From assembly GCA_015039465.1 (NCBI GenBank), contig MU130617.1:186001-250000 (forward strand): a DNA stretch of 64,000 nucleotides, read 5' to 3'. Every line of letters begins with the position of its first letter. Position 1 is the first letter of the stretch. The stretch comes from Phlegmacium glaucopus. Lineage: Eukaryota > Basidiomycota > Agaricomycetes > Agaricales > Cortinariaceae. Of this stretch, positions 45,310 through 57,299 are shown one piece after another. Below the pieces are notes generated by a model. That model ran no database searches. It was not told where the DNA came from and was given only the letters and a program-made list of their open reading frames with translations. A program made the translations under genes and the position numbers.

Positions 45310-48300
45310 CTAACGAATCAAGAAGCTCTGAAGAACACTCAGGGCACATACTCCAGCACAAACAACGAAACCAAGGTAATATCCTGATGGATGATCTTCA
45401 ACACTGATAGCCCACAGCTGGAAAGCGCAGTTTTACTTTAGTAAAACAAAACTAGAAAGGGAAAAAAAGCAACGCCAACTCACATAGCCACCTATCACGG
45501 GTCCGAGACATCTAGCAAGACTTGCCATGCTCTGTGCAATTCCATTCGCATAGCCAACGACGCTAGGCGGTGTCACTATAATCAGGCGTTTAACGATCAG
45601 TTCATGAATAGGGACATGTGTTAAATTCAACTCACTATAGTTTAAAAGAATAGAGATAGAGGTGTAACCAAATGTGATACCACAATATCGAACGGCCCTA
45701 AGCGAGGAGTGTGAGCAGATGGCAACTGAACGGTAACCAATGGAACATACGTGCTGAGAGTCAGAGCTACAGGTAAAGCATGAGCACGTGTATATGTGGC
45801 TGCAAACATAAGGATACATACCGAGCATGAGAATTGGGTTTGATTTATCTTTATCAGCGCGAGCAAGAGGCTGGTATAGAACGACCGTAAGGTAGGCTGG
45901 GATGTACATGAGAGTCCCAAGCCGGAACATTGCTAAATGAGAAAAACGACCGCGAGGGGGCCTATGTGAAGAAAGATTAAAAAGGACATATAAGCAAGTT
46001 TGTGTCGACGGATAGCCTTACCCGATATTGCTAAAAGAAAGTAAAGATGTAGTAAGTCACCAAGGGTTTTTGAGATGGAACAATGTTACGCACGGATACA
46101 GATAAAACTGGTAAGCAATTTGTGCGAGACACATGAGGGCAACTTGTGACGCAAATCATTTTAGCTGAAATTCGCGTAGAAAATGGTTCAAACGTACTAA
46201 GTTGCGCAAAATCTCCTGCATTTAGATTCAACCCGCCAGTCTTTTTGTCTCTGCAAACTGTTAGTCCCAGGTATCAACCGACGTTCTGTGTACTCACGAG
46301 ACGAGATAAGACATGAAGACTTGATCATGAGTTGTAGTATGCAATGCCATGACGCCATATTGTATGATGACGAGTATGGGTAACTGCGACATCAGAGATG
46401 GCGGTTTCTCAGGCAGTGACTCTGCATCAAGTTGAGAGGCTTGTCGTGATTCTGTGATAGTCTGCAAGGACTCAGGAAGTGGTTCGATATCAGAGTTGAG
46501 GAGTTGCTGAGCGTCAAGAACAGCAGTAGGTGTTTTGACACCAGGGTGTGCGAAGATAGATGGCGCATTAGTAGACTGTCGACGAGGGGAATGTGGTGCC
46601 ATGAAAGATACAGATGGGGGGTGTGATACAGAAGATGAGTGACGTAGATATGACACTGGTATAGAAGGTTGTAACGAATTGATTGTGTTTGTTCTTGGGA
46701 AGAAGGGGCCCGAAACCCTTGAAGTTCGCCCAAAGGGAGGACTGAATGTCGATGGGTCATTTTCTGAGTTCATAGTCTCAGTTCTTGTCAACGGTACGCC
46801 AAGCTCCAAGGAATTGGCATCGTCGTCCTCGATATCAGAATCGGCTTCAAAGGGATTTTCGTTATCCACATTCATAGCGGCGGCAACCCATAGGTCAGCA
46901 ATGTTTGTTACTGCGTTCTCATTGGCCAGTAATAGACGCTGCGCAAAATTTAGGTCTCCTCCTTCATTTGAAGAATCTCTGGTATTGTCATAAGCACTTC
47001 CTCGCCTCCGCCTCATTGAATTGCTGAGGCTTCCTCTCCTCGGATTGAAGGTTGTGTTGCTTGCGACCCTGTTGCGGTAACTACCGCTGTATCCATAAGC
47101 TGAGCCATTGGCTCTGCTTGTCCGTGAGAATGACACACTTCGTTCGGAATGGGGGTTGGGCGATGCCAGGGGAAAAGCAGGTTGGTTCATGGGGGGTTCT
47201 GACGAAGGAACTCGGTGAGCGAAGTAGTCAGAAAATCTTCGCGAAAATTTGCTCTGCATTTTCACCAAGGCATGCGGCTCTTCTTCATCAACAGGTGGTA
47301 TTGAGGGGGAGGTGGCCTCTTCTGGGACTTCTGGGATAGAAGTATGGGTAACAAACTTCTCTGGCTGCAGCTTGATAGCACCCTCACGGGGACCAGCATC
47401 ATTTGCCAGAAAACAGGATAGGATGGACCCTGCAGAAGGGTTCATTCGAATCACCGATGTAGAAAGTCCCTAAGAGTGCTTACCAATAAAGGTGATAGAG
47501 GCAGCAAGGCCACACGGCAATAAATAGGGATAGGTGACAAAGAGTTGGACATTGCCAAATATCCCCGGCCATTTCTCAACAGGCCGTTCAACTTCATATC
47601 AAATAAGCTTCCAATGAATATTGGAATAGGAGAAAAAGAAAAAAGGAGAAACCCACAAGCTCCTCCTATAATAGCACCGGCCACACCTCCCAAACCCCAA
47701 CAAAAGCTGTAATGCACGATTTTAATGTTCAGTGTCAAGACAGGGAGATATATGACCCACCCCAGAATTGCGTAGGCTCGCCCTTCATTACTCGGATCTG
47801 TGACGAAGGCAACACATCCACGAGCAACTCCAACAGCTCCTGCAAAAATGCCTTGAAGAAGGCGTATACATATTGCTTGCTGCAGAGTCGTCGATGTGCC
47901 GAAGACAAGACATGTGAGGGCAGAACCAAGCAGTGATATCATTAACACCACACGTCGGCCATGCTTCTCAGCGACTGTGGCCTACAAACAACGATCAATC
48001 AATCCGAATTTCTTATAGGTATTATTAGGGGCTTACCCATAGCAAGGATGTCAGAAATTGCGTTAAAAAGAAGGTTGAAACTGATGGCGGATGTTAAAAT
48101 GGGTAAGATGCCGCTCCTGAGGCCTGAGGCATGAATGCCTTACCTAGAATGCCAGTCCAGAAGGCGACCTCTGATTCACTTTGGAATTCCCCAAATCCTG
48201 ATTGGTGGAAATTAACATCGATGCGGACTTTTCCGTGGCAGATGAGACGCACCTCTGACCATGAATAACAAAAATGGGGTTGACACATTCGCAGATAGGA

Positions 48301-48684
48301 ATTCCCCAAGCATAGTCTTTGACAGAAAAAATAAATGACAGTTAACTTGGGAGCACTTCATTTAAGTTGTACATTGCTCACGATAGAAAGGACAATCATG
48401 GAAAGTTTTGGCAATGGAGTTGAATAGGCCTCACCCGAATGTTGCATCATCGTTGGGATTGGTGGAGGGTCAGATTTTGGGGTAGGGAGAGCTGCTTCGC
48501 CCTCCCTCCTGATGGAGGCAAAGCTCTGACGGCTGCTTCTAAGGTTGCCCAACGAAATCCTGCTCAAAAAGCGCCGAGCAACTGACGTTTCTCGGATCCT
48601 ATTGCCACCTTCCATGTTAGTTGGATCCAGCGTCCCAAATGACCTTACGGGAACAGAAGAGCTTCGAGAATTTGAGGCAGTCAT
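45310..48684 (-). CDS. Major facilitator superfamily transporter with very long central loop
   Basis: Multi-exon 12-helix secondary transporter. The N-terminal cytosolic tail is Ser/Arg-rich (RRFLSRISLGNLRSSRQ). The first half shows AEKHGRRVVLMISLLGSALT, with the GRR loop between helices 2 and 3, then IRLLQGIFAGAVGVARGCVA and EGRAYAILG, CWGLGGVAGAIIGGA, in the style of zinc-induced facilitator-like MFS proteins. The helix 6-7 loop is more than 300 residues (about 46400-47380), hydrophilic and Ser/Arg-rich with acidic clusters (EADSDIEDDDANS), ending MSQLPILVIIQYGVMALHTT at helix 7. The second half has QIAYQFYLYPNIG, FRLGTLMYIPAYL, SVVGYANGIAQSMASLARCLGPVIGG and the end SVLQSFLIR. Substrate not evident. 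Confidence 0.85.
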
Positions 48685-48699
48685 ATCGGGCCTACTAGT

Positions 48700-50400
48700 A
48701 GGCTGAGGCTGAAGGTACAAGTGAAGAGCTGAAGAGATAAGCCTTTACAGGCCGTTACACGTAGTTGTAAATGTTACTTGATGACCATGTTACCAAACAG
48801 ACAAGGTTATTTTCAATCGAACTGATCGACATATGCAAGTACTGCTAAACTCCTGATACATGGAATAACTCCTCGAAATGACCTTGTGCATAAATTCTCA
48901 CCAGATTTATGGCCTAAGTAATAGTAATCCAATGACTCTTGAGCCGTGTATACTTGACTTCGATTTCGGATTTTAAACCGATTTGTCACTTACGGAACTT
49001 CGAGCGACTAGCAAACGAATTCCGACGACCCGTTCCCTGGTTTTGGAATAACATCCGGCGGTACAGTTGCATCGTGGTAGTATGTTTCTTCTTTCTTGCC
49101 TAGGTCTCTGTCGGATTTCTTGAGACGGCTATTCAGCCACATTGGGGTACAAGGCATTACGGTGTTTCTAGCGTGCCTCATGTAACAGGCAGATAGGCGG
49201 AAGTCTGGATTTTTGTAAGTCCCTCTGAAGTTTAAACCGTATCTTTTTTTCTTGTTAGAGGCGGCTTAGAACATTTGAGATAATTAAGTCAAAATGGAGA
49301 GCTACATACGTGTTGTAGTACAAGGCATACCGTAGTTTTGGATATGAGGACTGTCAGTCTAAATTTCATCTTCTCTCACATTTTTTGCCTCGCTTTGTTG
49401 TCGCTTCGCTTATTTAAAACGATAACAAGCTTTTCGAGGGTTTCGTAACATAAGATCCGTTAGCCTCGATCCGAATCGTGCGCGATTCAACAGACGTCGA
49501 CCCTTGAATATACATGCACAGAACCCTGACTTTTGCTACGCAGCAATGCCGTTCCGAATCATGGCCTCACTGAGGAAACTCATTTCATTTTATATTACGA
49601 GTCTATTTCCCTCAGCTGAGCCTGGAACGCAGAATTAGTTGCGCCTCTGAGAAAATATTCATGAAACATAGTAGGCTTTGGTAAGGTGTTTGAATTGTGT
49701 TGCGGAAGACGGACTCCGGAAGAACCGGAACTGCCGGCGCGTGAGGGCAGCCGGCGATCAGCTTAAGAGTCAGAGTCAGCGTTGACAATGATATATGATA
49801 TTAGCATGCAGAGATGCTGCTAAGACCGATTCACAGGCTGCCTGGGCATGTGGAGATGTACATAATACACGGGTGACATGTTCATGTTCTACAGCCACTG
49901 GCATCGTCATTGTGCGTGTTGACCTATTGTCGCAATTTGGACATGAAACTCACCCTCAACAATAATTTTCCCATGCTTGACATAACTTTGGGTTTAGGAC
50001 GCAATAGACGCTACCATCGAGGCAAAACGGTGATTTCATGATTACGCCGTCAGACTGCCGACATTTTCGCATATGTCGCGTAAGGAAAGCGTACCACGTA
50101 GACGCTGTCAGTGAGTGTACCGACTTTGGAATCTATATATAAGGATCTAAAACAAAATTTAAAATTCCAGATCTATGCCCGCTCAAAGATCTTGCTCTCG
50201 GCAAATGACAAAAAAAAACCATGCGATTTCACCACACTCAAATCTAATCTGAAATCTCTCTGCGACCCTTTGAATCTTCTCGGCCCTTGCAATTTAGAAA
50301 TGGTGGAAAATTTCGGCGAAGCCTGAAACCCTGTGTCCCCACTGGTCAGTATCACCTAAAGTGGTCTTCAATTTGCCAAATTAGAAGCCGACCGATCCTG
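48700..50400. other. Intergenic region upstream of MFS and terpene synthase
   Basis: About 1.7 kb between two divergent genes. GTACAAGGCAT(T/A)C occurs at about 49148 and 49319, a faint repeat. A plus-strand frame of 71 codons at 50111-50326 overlaps the presumed terpene synthase promoter and has no family resemblance. No gene supported. Confidence 0.45.
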
Positions 50401-50410
50401 TATTTCCTCC

Positions 50411-50417
50411 TATAAAA
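50411..50417 (+). promoter_or_regulatory. TATA box of the terpene synthase gene
   Basis: TATAAAA lies 140 bp before the start codon at 50557, followed by a pyrimidine-rich leader (about 50450-50500), typical of fungal promoters. Confidence 0.5.
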
Positions 50418-50556
50418 CGTGCACTCTCGAAACCTCATATCCTTACCCATTCTTGCTTCATCGCTCCCCATTTTTTCCTTTCCCCTCTCCTCTTTGCTCA
50501 CGCTCAATCAACCGATACGCTTTTGACGCCTCGCCTCGTTGACGCTCTTACATATT

Positions 50557-51762
50557 ATGTCTCCTTCAGCTCCTCGTCCACAAGCAATGACCCCATTACG
50601 CTTGAAAAAGTTCATGATTCCAGATCTTGTCTCGCACTGCACATTTACCCTTCGTGTTAATCGACACCGCAAACAAATCACGACCGAGACGAAGCAATGG
50701 CTCTTCAAAGACGGGAATCTCCTAGGACAGAAGCGTGCAGCTTACCACGGCCTCAATGCAGGGCTCCTCACTGCCATGTGCTATCCAGATGCGGGTTGCC
50801 CTCAACTAAGAGTGTGCAACGACTTCCTCACTTACCTCTTCCATCTCGACAACCTATCAGATGATATGGACAATAGGGGGACGAGAAGTGTTGCCGACGA
50901 AGTTCTCAATTCTCTGTATCATCCTCATACTTGGCGCTCTCCTGCAAAGGTTGGGAAGATGGCTCGAGAGTATGTCTTCTTCCTCGCCTCATGGCGCACC
51001 TTAACTGATATATCCGCCGTTTAGTTACTATAAGCGTCTCGTTCTTACAGCGTCTCCTGGATCACAACAGCGTTTCATTGAGACGATGGATTTTTTCTTC
51101 CAAAGCGTGACCCAACAAGCTTTGGACCGTGCTTCAGGAGTAATACCCGATCTCGAATCTTACATTGCTCTGCGTCGTGATACCTCAGGTTGCAAGCCGT
51201 GCTGGGCGCTGATTGAATGTAAGTTTTCTCAGCTTCCGCTCACAGATTGATTCTTATGAAAACGCCTTTGTCTAGACGCGAACAATCTGGATATCCCTGA
51301 TGAAGTCATGGAACATCCCTTACTTGTCAGTCTGGGAGAAGCAACTAACGATTTGGTGACCTGGTCCAATGTTAGTATCCCTATCCTTTTTTTTCGAATC
51401 AAACATCTTTCTAAGTGCCAATCCAGGATATCTTTTCCTTCAACGTCGAGCAATCCAAAGGCGATACCCATAACATGATTCCCGTTGTCATGCATCAGGA
51501 GGGTGTCGACCTTCAAACAGCAGTGGACTTTGTCGGAAATATGTGCAAACAGTCGATTGACCGCTTCAACGAAGACCGGGCACGTCTGCCATCTTGGGGC
51601 CCTAAAATTGACCGCGATGTCGCCATTTATGTGGACGGCCTCGCGAACTGGATTGTTGGCTCTCTACATTGGTCCTTCGAATCGGAGAGGTATTTCGGCA
51701 AAGCTGGTCTTCAAGTAAAAGCAACACGGACAGTTGATCTGCTGCCATTACGAGTACAATGA
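50557..51762 (+). CDS. Class I sesquiterpene synthase
   Basis: Soluble cyclase expected to convert farnesyl diphosphate into a sesquiterpene. Four exons (50557-50969, 51025-51218, 51276-51370, 51427-51762) keep frame. The aspartate-rich motif reads FHLDNLSDDMDNRG (DNLSD, a D-[DEN]-x-x-D form), the second magnesium motif NDIFSFNVE fits NDxxSxxxE, and the C-terminal RY pair is in ESERYFG. Length about 345 residues, usual for agaric enzymes of the Cop/Omp type. The NSE motif is split by an intron directly after its Asn, a common arrangement in this family as far as I know. No P450, oxidoreductase or prenyl synthase gene lies next to it; the MFS transporter upstream is divergent. Confidence 0.92.
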
Positions 51763-53861
51763 ACAATGAACAACGTTAATGCCGGTTTGTTTCTTTTCCA
51801 TTTTCTTGACTAAATTTCTGATAAAGTATTACCAGATCTTCAAATCTCCATATTATTATTTTCTTGAATATGCTCAACACATGCTGCCAAACATTTGATA
51901 TGCATTTCGGACCCCACTTCTTTCGTCATTACCTTTCATGCCTTCCCCCCGTTTTCGACTCTACCATGCTTTAGGTGAATTCAATGTATCCCACACTATG
52001 CTTTTCTTCTTGGATTGCGCAGACAATCAACACACTATATACTAGTACCACCCTCCTTTGATAATTTACCATAGCTGCGCATGATTTTATATCTACACTC
52101 TTTATTTATTTCTTTTTTTGGACTTATATTTTTCCATATTTATTCGCCCCCTCTCCCCTGCACATTGATCTGTGCCGCTTTATTATACAACATTGGCTTA
52201 GTTCTCTACTACACTACTTACACTCGTTTATTATCTTTTTTTAAAGCTGTCACAACTTACATTGCATTGTCATAGACATTTTGCTTCATATATGTAGCCC
52301 AAATTCAAGTTGATCCCTGGTTAATAGTTTATCCGTCGCACACTTGAGGACTGATCATCGATTAGTAATAATAACGTCTTCGATCAAAACCCTTCAAACA
52401 AGTTCAAATATGGACCATTCCCCGAGATCGGCTTATTTGCTTCCGTGCGCGCCACTACTACACAAGGCGAAGGGAGTTGGCGAAGGACGGTGCTGGACGG
52501 TGTCGCCGTGTCGGAGGTTGCTTCAGGTACCCTGAGCGGGATCTGCCGACTTAGGCCCCCGATGGTGTAAATTTGTTAAGCAAATCTTTCGAATAATCGG
52601 ATTTACTTAGTAGTAACGGGTTAGAGAGCGAACGACTCGCATCGCAGAGCCACAGCCCATAGGATTTCAGCATATCCTTATTATTATTTTACTTCCTTTT
52701 AATTCTTGTAGGCAGCATTGCAGGACCCCGGATAATACTGATGAAGGCCGTTTCTAGAATCGCCAAATTGCCCGATTTTGTCTGGAAATGAACTGGCCCA
52801 GGCGCCCGTTTGAAAAATTTTAAGCATTGCTAGATTGCTAGGTACAGTACATCTAGACATATCAACAATATCAATAATGCCATTTGGAAAAAAGAAAAAA
52901 ACACACGGCCTCCGACGGTTCATAAATATACCTGACAGCCATCTCTGGCACTCTACCTCATGGTCCTCCCTTCCACAACAAAACAATTAGAAGTGATTCT
53001 GGAGGGGAAACCCCTTGCGAAAAAATAATACATTTTTGCGACGTCGGGTTCATACCCCCCATGGGAAAAAAGGAAAAAAAAGGATGCTTAAGGTCGTTAG
53101 AATGGAAAGAGAGGGTCAAAGTTTCAGACCAAAAAAAAAAAAAGTTCAATTGTTAGTAATTCATTATTGTCCCGCCGGGATGCGTTCCAGACGTGCGATC
53201 TCGCGCGATACGGTATGAGGTATATTGAGATAGATCCCAAGCCCAAGGAGCACACATCTATCAGCGAAAGGAAAAAGGGCCGCATGATCCCCGATCACCA
53301 TAAGCAACTGCTGGTGATACAAATGATACATCGTTACGAAGGGAACGGAAGCATCTAAGCAGTGGCAGTGTATGTGCCCCAAGGGCCAATAGCCAGCTAC
53401 CCGTTCACCCAAGAGACTGAGAATAAAAGCAAAAGATCATCATGACGAAGATAAATGGCGTCCCATGGTATGAGAATGCAACGACCTTTCTTGTTAGGAG
53501 TCGCCTTCTGCACTTTTGCATTCTGAGTGCGGCGCAAGAACGTGGGTTTGCCATGAAACCAAATGGGCCTTTGGCTCCAGAGAAACATTGTCCGGTTGGC
53601 GCGAGAAAGCACGAATGGCCCTACAAAACGATCAGGCCAAAGAAGATCTGGAGAGGTGAATTGTCGGGACAAAAAAGGTCCACCAATGTGAACAGAGCGG
53701 ATCATCAGTACCATCATGCCGTGTTCCTTGTGCAAAGCGCATAAAATCTAAGCCGTGCTCTCGGCATGCAGCGAATAAGACAACAGATCATGAAATTATA
53801 AGGCCCCAGATGCCCACATTATATCACTCCTTTACATCAATAATTACTCACGGCTCGGGGT
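51763..53861. other. Gene-poor region
   Basis: T-rich 3' flank of the terpene synthase, then about 1.5 kb without a recognisable gene. Frames of 60-112 codons on both strands (for example minus 53397-53735, plus 53442-53744) overlap one another and carry no domain. A and T runs occur at 52888-52900 and 53130-53145. Confidence 0.45.
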
Positions 53862-55352
53862 CTATGACGCAGATGCATATGGCCACAGCTGTTCTCTAAA
53901 TGTCCATGGCCCTTGAAGCCACATTCTTTTCTCCATGACCAGGTACTCGGTCACTCGTTTTCGTTGGGCCGGAATGCGTTGATCACTTGATTTCTCTGCA
54001 GCAGGCGCAGGGATATGTAAAGCAGCACCTTGTTGGTTGTAAATCTCCAAACTCTGTTTTGAAACCGCCGATGCCAAGTGAGTTAAAAATGGTTTTATCC
54101 TGAACCTGTGCTAGCCGTACCTGTTCTGTATCAAACTTGAGAAGGGCATGAATCATCAGCCTGTTTCCGAACCTCGGCTCTTCATCGCCCAAGTGACCCT
54201 GAGTTACTCGTAAGGAGAGTATGCGAGTGGGTTCATATTCCCTATGCAGTTCCCAGAAGAGACGCGCATCTGGATGTTTGGATTTAGAAGTTCTTAGCAT
54301 CTCCAGAACGTGTTTTTGGTAGGAGAACGTGGTGATTTTTCTAAGATCCTTCTCGCTTCGACTGAAGAGAAGGACGCGGACAATGAGAACACAAGCCAAA
54401 AATATAGAAACCAAGAAGACGACAAACCTGGCCAATGAGTCATTCATAAGCACGTAGAAGGCAAGCGCCATGTCACGGAAAGGAGCAACCAACGAGTCTG
54501 ATTTGACAGACTGAGTACCGAAAATCTGTCCTACCTCACGAATTTTCTGAACAAATGACTTCCTATATAATGTCGTTACCCCCGGAATGGAGTTGGCAGA
54601 AGCCAAAGTTGATAGTCTACAGAAAACACAAAGGGTGTAAGAGAGAAAGTTTAATATGAAAAAAATAAAGAACCAGATTACTACGCACGCGGCGGCATTC
54701 TTGAATGAATTTGTGGTATTATCTTTAATCTGCTCGTAGGTTTGTCGAGAGTAAGATTTGTAATTGATATTGTGAGGGATCATGACGTCTTTTCTTGTAC
54801 GATGAGTAAATTAGTGATTACATTTTTTTGAACCAACGGTAAAAGAGAAAGTCTCCCTTCACTGAGTAGAAGAAAAGAAGAAAACCCACCTAACGTGTCC
54901 ATTACTTCTTGTCCCCATGGATCCAATGTAGGCATAAATTGGGCCATAACCAGCATTCGATCCAACTCTTGCGTTTGTTCCTCTTCCGTCATATTGTTGA
55001 AGGCTTTTGAATCCTGTACTGTTCTGTTGTGCTCCGCGGCAACAGTATCATTTGCTGAATGAATTGCCGTTTCCATTTCCGACGAGGTCGTCTTTCTGGG
55101 CGTTCGAGAAGCGACTTTCCGGGGTGGCGACTGAGGTTGTGTATGAGCATCTTTGCGGGTCCCTTTCGCTGTTACTGGAGTCTTTTTTGTCAAAGAAGCA
55201 CTGGCGGCTGCATATCCTCGCGTCGCACGGTGAAAACTACTAGGATGTTGAACACGAGCTGAAGAACATGACAAGAGTTTTGATGAAGAAGCGATGCAAC
55301 CCAAAAGACCGTGTTGGGTTGTAATACCTCCAAGGTAAGCCCTCAATGCCAT
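53862..55352 (-). CDS. MBA1: MBA1-like mitochondrial ribosome receptor (Tim44-like domain)
   Basis: Inner-membrane-associated protein that positions mitoribosomes for membrane insertion of nascent proteins, related to mL45. About five exons; introns fit at 54790-54890, around 54615-54690, around 54363-54429, and around 54062-54120. The N-terminus is Ser/Arg-rich and acid-free (mitochondrial presequence), then a Lys/Thr-rich linker and a helical segment MTEEEQTQELDRMLVMAQF. The Tim44-like domain runs from about residue 195 (FVQKIREVGQIFG) through RILSLRVTQGHLGDEEPRFG and MIHALLKFDTEQ to VTEYLVMEKRMWLQGPWTFR near the C-terminus. The start codon is 185 bp from that of the divergent MIX17 gene. 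Confidence 0.85.
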
Positions 55353-55537
55353 GGCGTCTTTTAAGAAGACTTTGGTTTTCCCTCCGCAATGAGTTTTTTC
55401 AAATGTGAGTTCGAGAAACGGCTTGCTTTATTTGCAAATGCTTGGAACATCAATCGGCAAGTATCGGCCACGCGTCCTGGACCAAATTTCTTTTTCTCAT
55501 TCCAACAAATCAACCAACCACCAACCAACTCATAATA
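55353..55537. promoter_or_regulatory. Bidirectional promoter region between MBA1 and MIX17
   Basis: 185 bp separate the two start codons of divergent genes for mitochondrial proteins, so their promoters must overlap. A Pro-codon-like CCAACCA repeat lies before the MIX17 start (55512-55530). No TATA box is evident. Co-regulation is an inference from the arrangement. Confidence 0.5.
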
Positions 55538-56189
55538 ATGCCTGTAAGTCTTACGTTCCAAAATATTCAGAAGCATTTGACGCTAATACACAAAGGATCA
55601 ATAGCGTCAATCTCGTGGTCGTTCTTCAGCTGCTCCTCGTTCAGCTCCTGCAGCTGCGCCAGCTCAATCTCGTGGTGCTCACACTGCTACTGCTCCAGCT
55701 GGTTATGCTCCTTCCCATGCACCTGCTCCTCCTGCAGCTGCATCTTCTGCTGCCTCCGCTGCCCAGCCTGGTCAGCCCGGAATGATGGCTCAAATGGCTG
55801 CTACCGCAGGATCAGTCGCTATAGGTTCAACCATTGGTCATGGTCTCTCAAACATGCTCTTTGGTGGAGGAGGAAGTGCTGCAGCTACCGAAGCTCAAGC
55901 GCCTCCTGTCCAGCAACAGACTCAGTACCAACAGTCTGGCGGTATCAGTTGTGAAGTTCAAGCAAAGGGTAAATAAATATCACGCCTATCCATTACTCAT
56001 TTCTCATCTCACCTTCTTTTTTTGTCTTTGAAAGACTTTACAAACTGTCTTGAGAAAGCTGATCTTAATTCATGCACTTGGTATCTTGAACAACTCAAAG
56101 CGGTAAGCAAAAGTTTCGGAGGTTGGTTTAAGTCTGGGTTTCTTTACTTACCGGTACTATAGTGTCAAGCTGCTGCAGCTCCGTATTAG
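55538..56189 (+). CDS. MIX17: Twin CX9C protein MIX17/CHCHD2
   Basis: Small protein of the mitochondrial intermembrane space linked to respiration. Four exons: 55538-55543 (only ATGCCT), 55605-55968, 56035-56102, 56163-56189. The N-terminus [20 protein letters not shown] is basic and Ala/Pro-rich, followed by a long Ala/Pro tract and a Gly/Ala helix ([19 protein letters not shown]). The C-terminal CHCH domain has both motifs with exact spacing: C-EVQAKDFTN-C and [11 protein letters not shown], forming two disulfides after MIA40 import. The second Cys of the last pair is encoded by the 27-bp final exon. Confidence 0.93.
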
Positions 56190-56482
56190 GTTATGTTCTG
56201 AGGGTGTAAAAGGTGCTAGAAGGATGTCGGAGCGGCATGTCATATCATTAAAGTCCTGTGGATCTTACATAGCTTTATATCAATGAAAACCCCCCTCGTC
56301 AATGTTTAATATATTTGCAGGGCGTGTCCAGCTGTTAGTATGAGCGAATATTAAATGACATCGGTTTATTAACGCTCCTGTAATCCACTGCTTGTCTCTT
56401 ATCCACAAAAAAGTCGTAGGTAAGGAAGGAGGTCTTAGGAAAGCAACGGCATGCAGAGAAGGAAAAAAAAACGAAAAAGTAG

Positions 56483-56605
56483 TGATGAGAGTGGGATTCG
56501 AACCCACGCCCCGGAGGACCAGATATCAGAGAATGAACCCCGACTGGTGGACATCTAATGCCCTGATCCTTAGTCTGGCGCCTTAGACCGCTCGGCCATC
56601 TCACC
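56483..56605 (-). tRNA. trnL-AAG: tRNA-Leu (anticodon AAG) with intron
   Basis: The acceptor arm GGTGAGA pairs with TCTCATC (one G-T pair). D-arm GGCCGAGCGGTCTAAGGC is typical of a class II tRNA. The anticodon stem CCAGA/TCTGG encloses CTAAG, giving anticodon AAG (codon CUU). An intron of about 40 bases follows the anticodon on its 3' side. A long variable arm is present (TCCTCCGGGGC), as expected for Leu. The T-arm GTGGG-TTCGAAT-CCCAC is perfect. CCA is not encoded. Total 123 bp. Confidence 0.93.
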
Positions 56606-57299
56606 CATATCCTCCCACCCTCTAATGGCTCTATCAACAGTAAGTAATCCGATTGCTAACCACAATAGCAACTACTAGAAGTTATGAAACGGATATAAAG
56701 GCAGGTCCCAAGAGAATAGAATTTTATTTTTTGAAAAAGAAACAGGATTCAATAGAAATGACAAAAAAGACCACATAGTGAAGCTGTTCATCACAAAATA
56801 AAAAGTGAGGGAGTATTGGATTACTTACAGTGATATATAGGTGTTGGTACAAAAAAATGATATACGGTGAATGGTGGAAAATCTACAAAATGGGAGCGTA
56901 CAGAGAGAGAATGAATGGGAAGTGATGAATAGGAAGAACGAGTATAATAGCAAATGAAATAATTGATGAACGCAGAAGGCTGGTAAAAGAAATCGTTTAT
57001 GCGTCCAAGTCCAGTTCAGTCCAATGAAAATAGCAAATGAAGTAATTGATGAGCGTAGTGGGCTGTGAAGGCTGGTAAGATAAATCGTTCATGCGTCCAA
57101 GTCCAGTCCAGTCCAATGAAAAATCAAAGATGCAACTAGCCCTGATGAAGAAAGAAAAAAGAGGTAAATCTTATAATCGTGAAGCAAAATGTAAGGGCGA
57201 TTGAAGGGCGAGAAAAAGAGGGGCACATATCGAAAGGCTTCCTCCTTCCTTATTCCGGATTCCAGTTCCAGATTCCAGTTCCAGCGGTATTTTCGACCT
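56606..57299. other. Intergenic region with short direct repeat
   Basis: CGTCCAAGTCCAGT(T/C)CAGTCCAATGAAAA, with the preceding AAATCGTT(T/C)ATG, occurs at about 57000 and again at about 57095; GCAAATGAA(A/G)TAATTGATGA occurs at about 56951 and 57032. This makes a duplicated segment of about 85 bp. No gene. Confidence 0.6.

Noticed and set aside
45310..51762. A terpene biosynthetic cluster formed by the MFS transporter and the terpene synthase
   Set aside because: Only two genes 1.9 kb apart with no P450, reductase or regulator. The transporter resembles general MFS proteins with housekeeping-like neighbours.
56280..56637. Frames of 75 and 100 codons on the minus strand, and one on the plus strand
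   Set aside because: They run through the tRNA-Leu gene, which explains the sequence.
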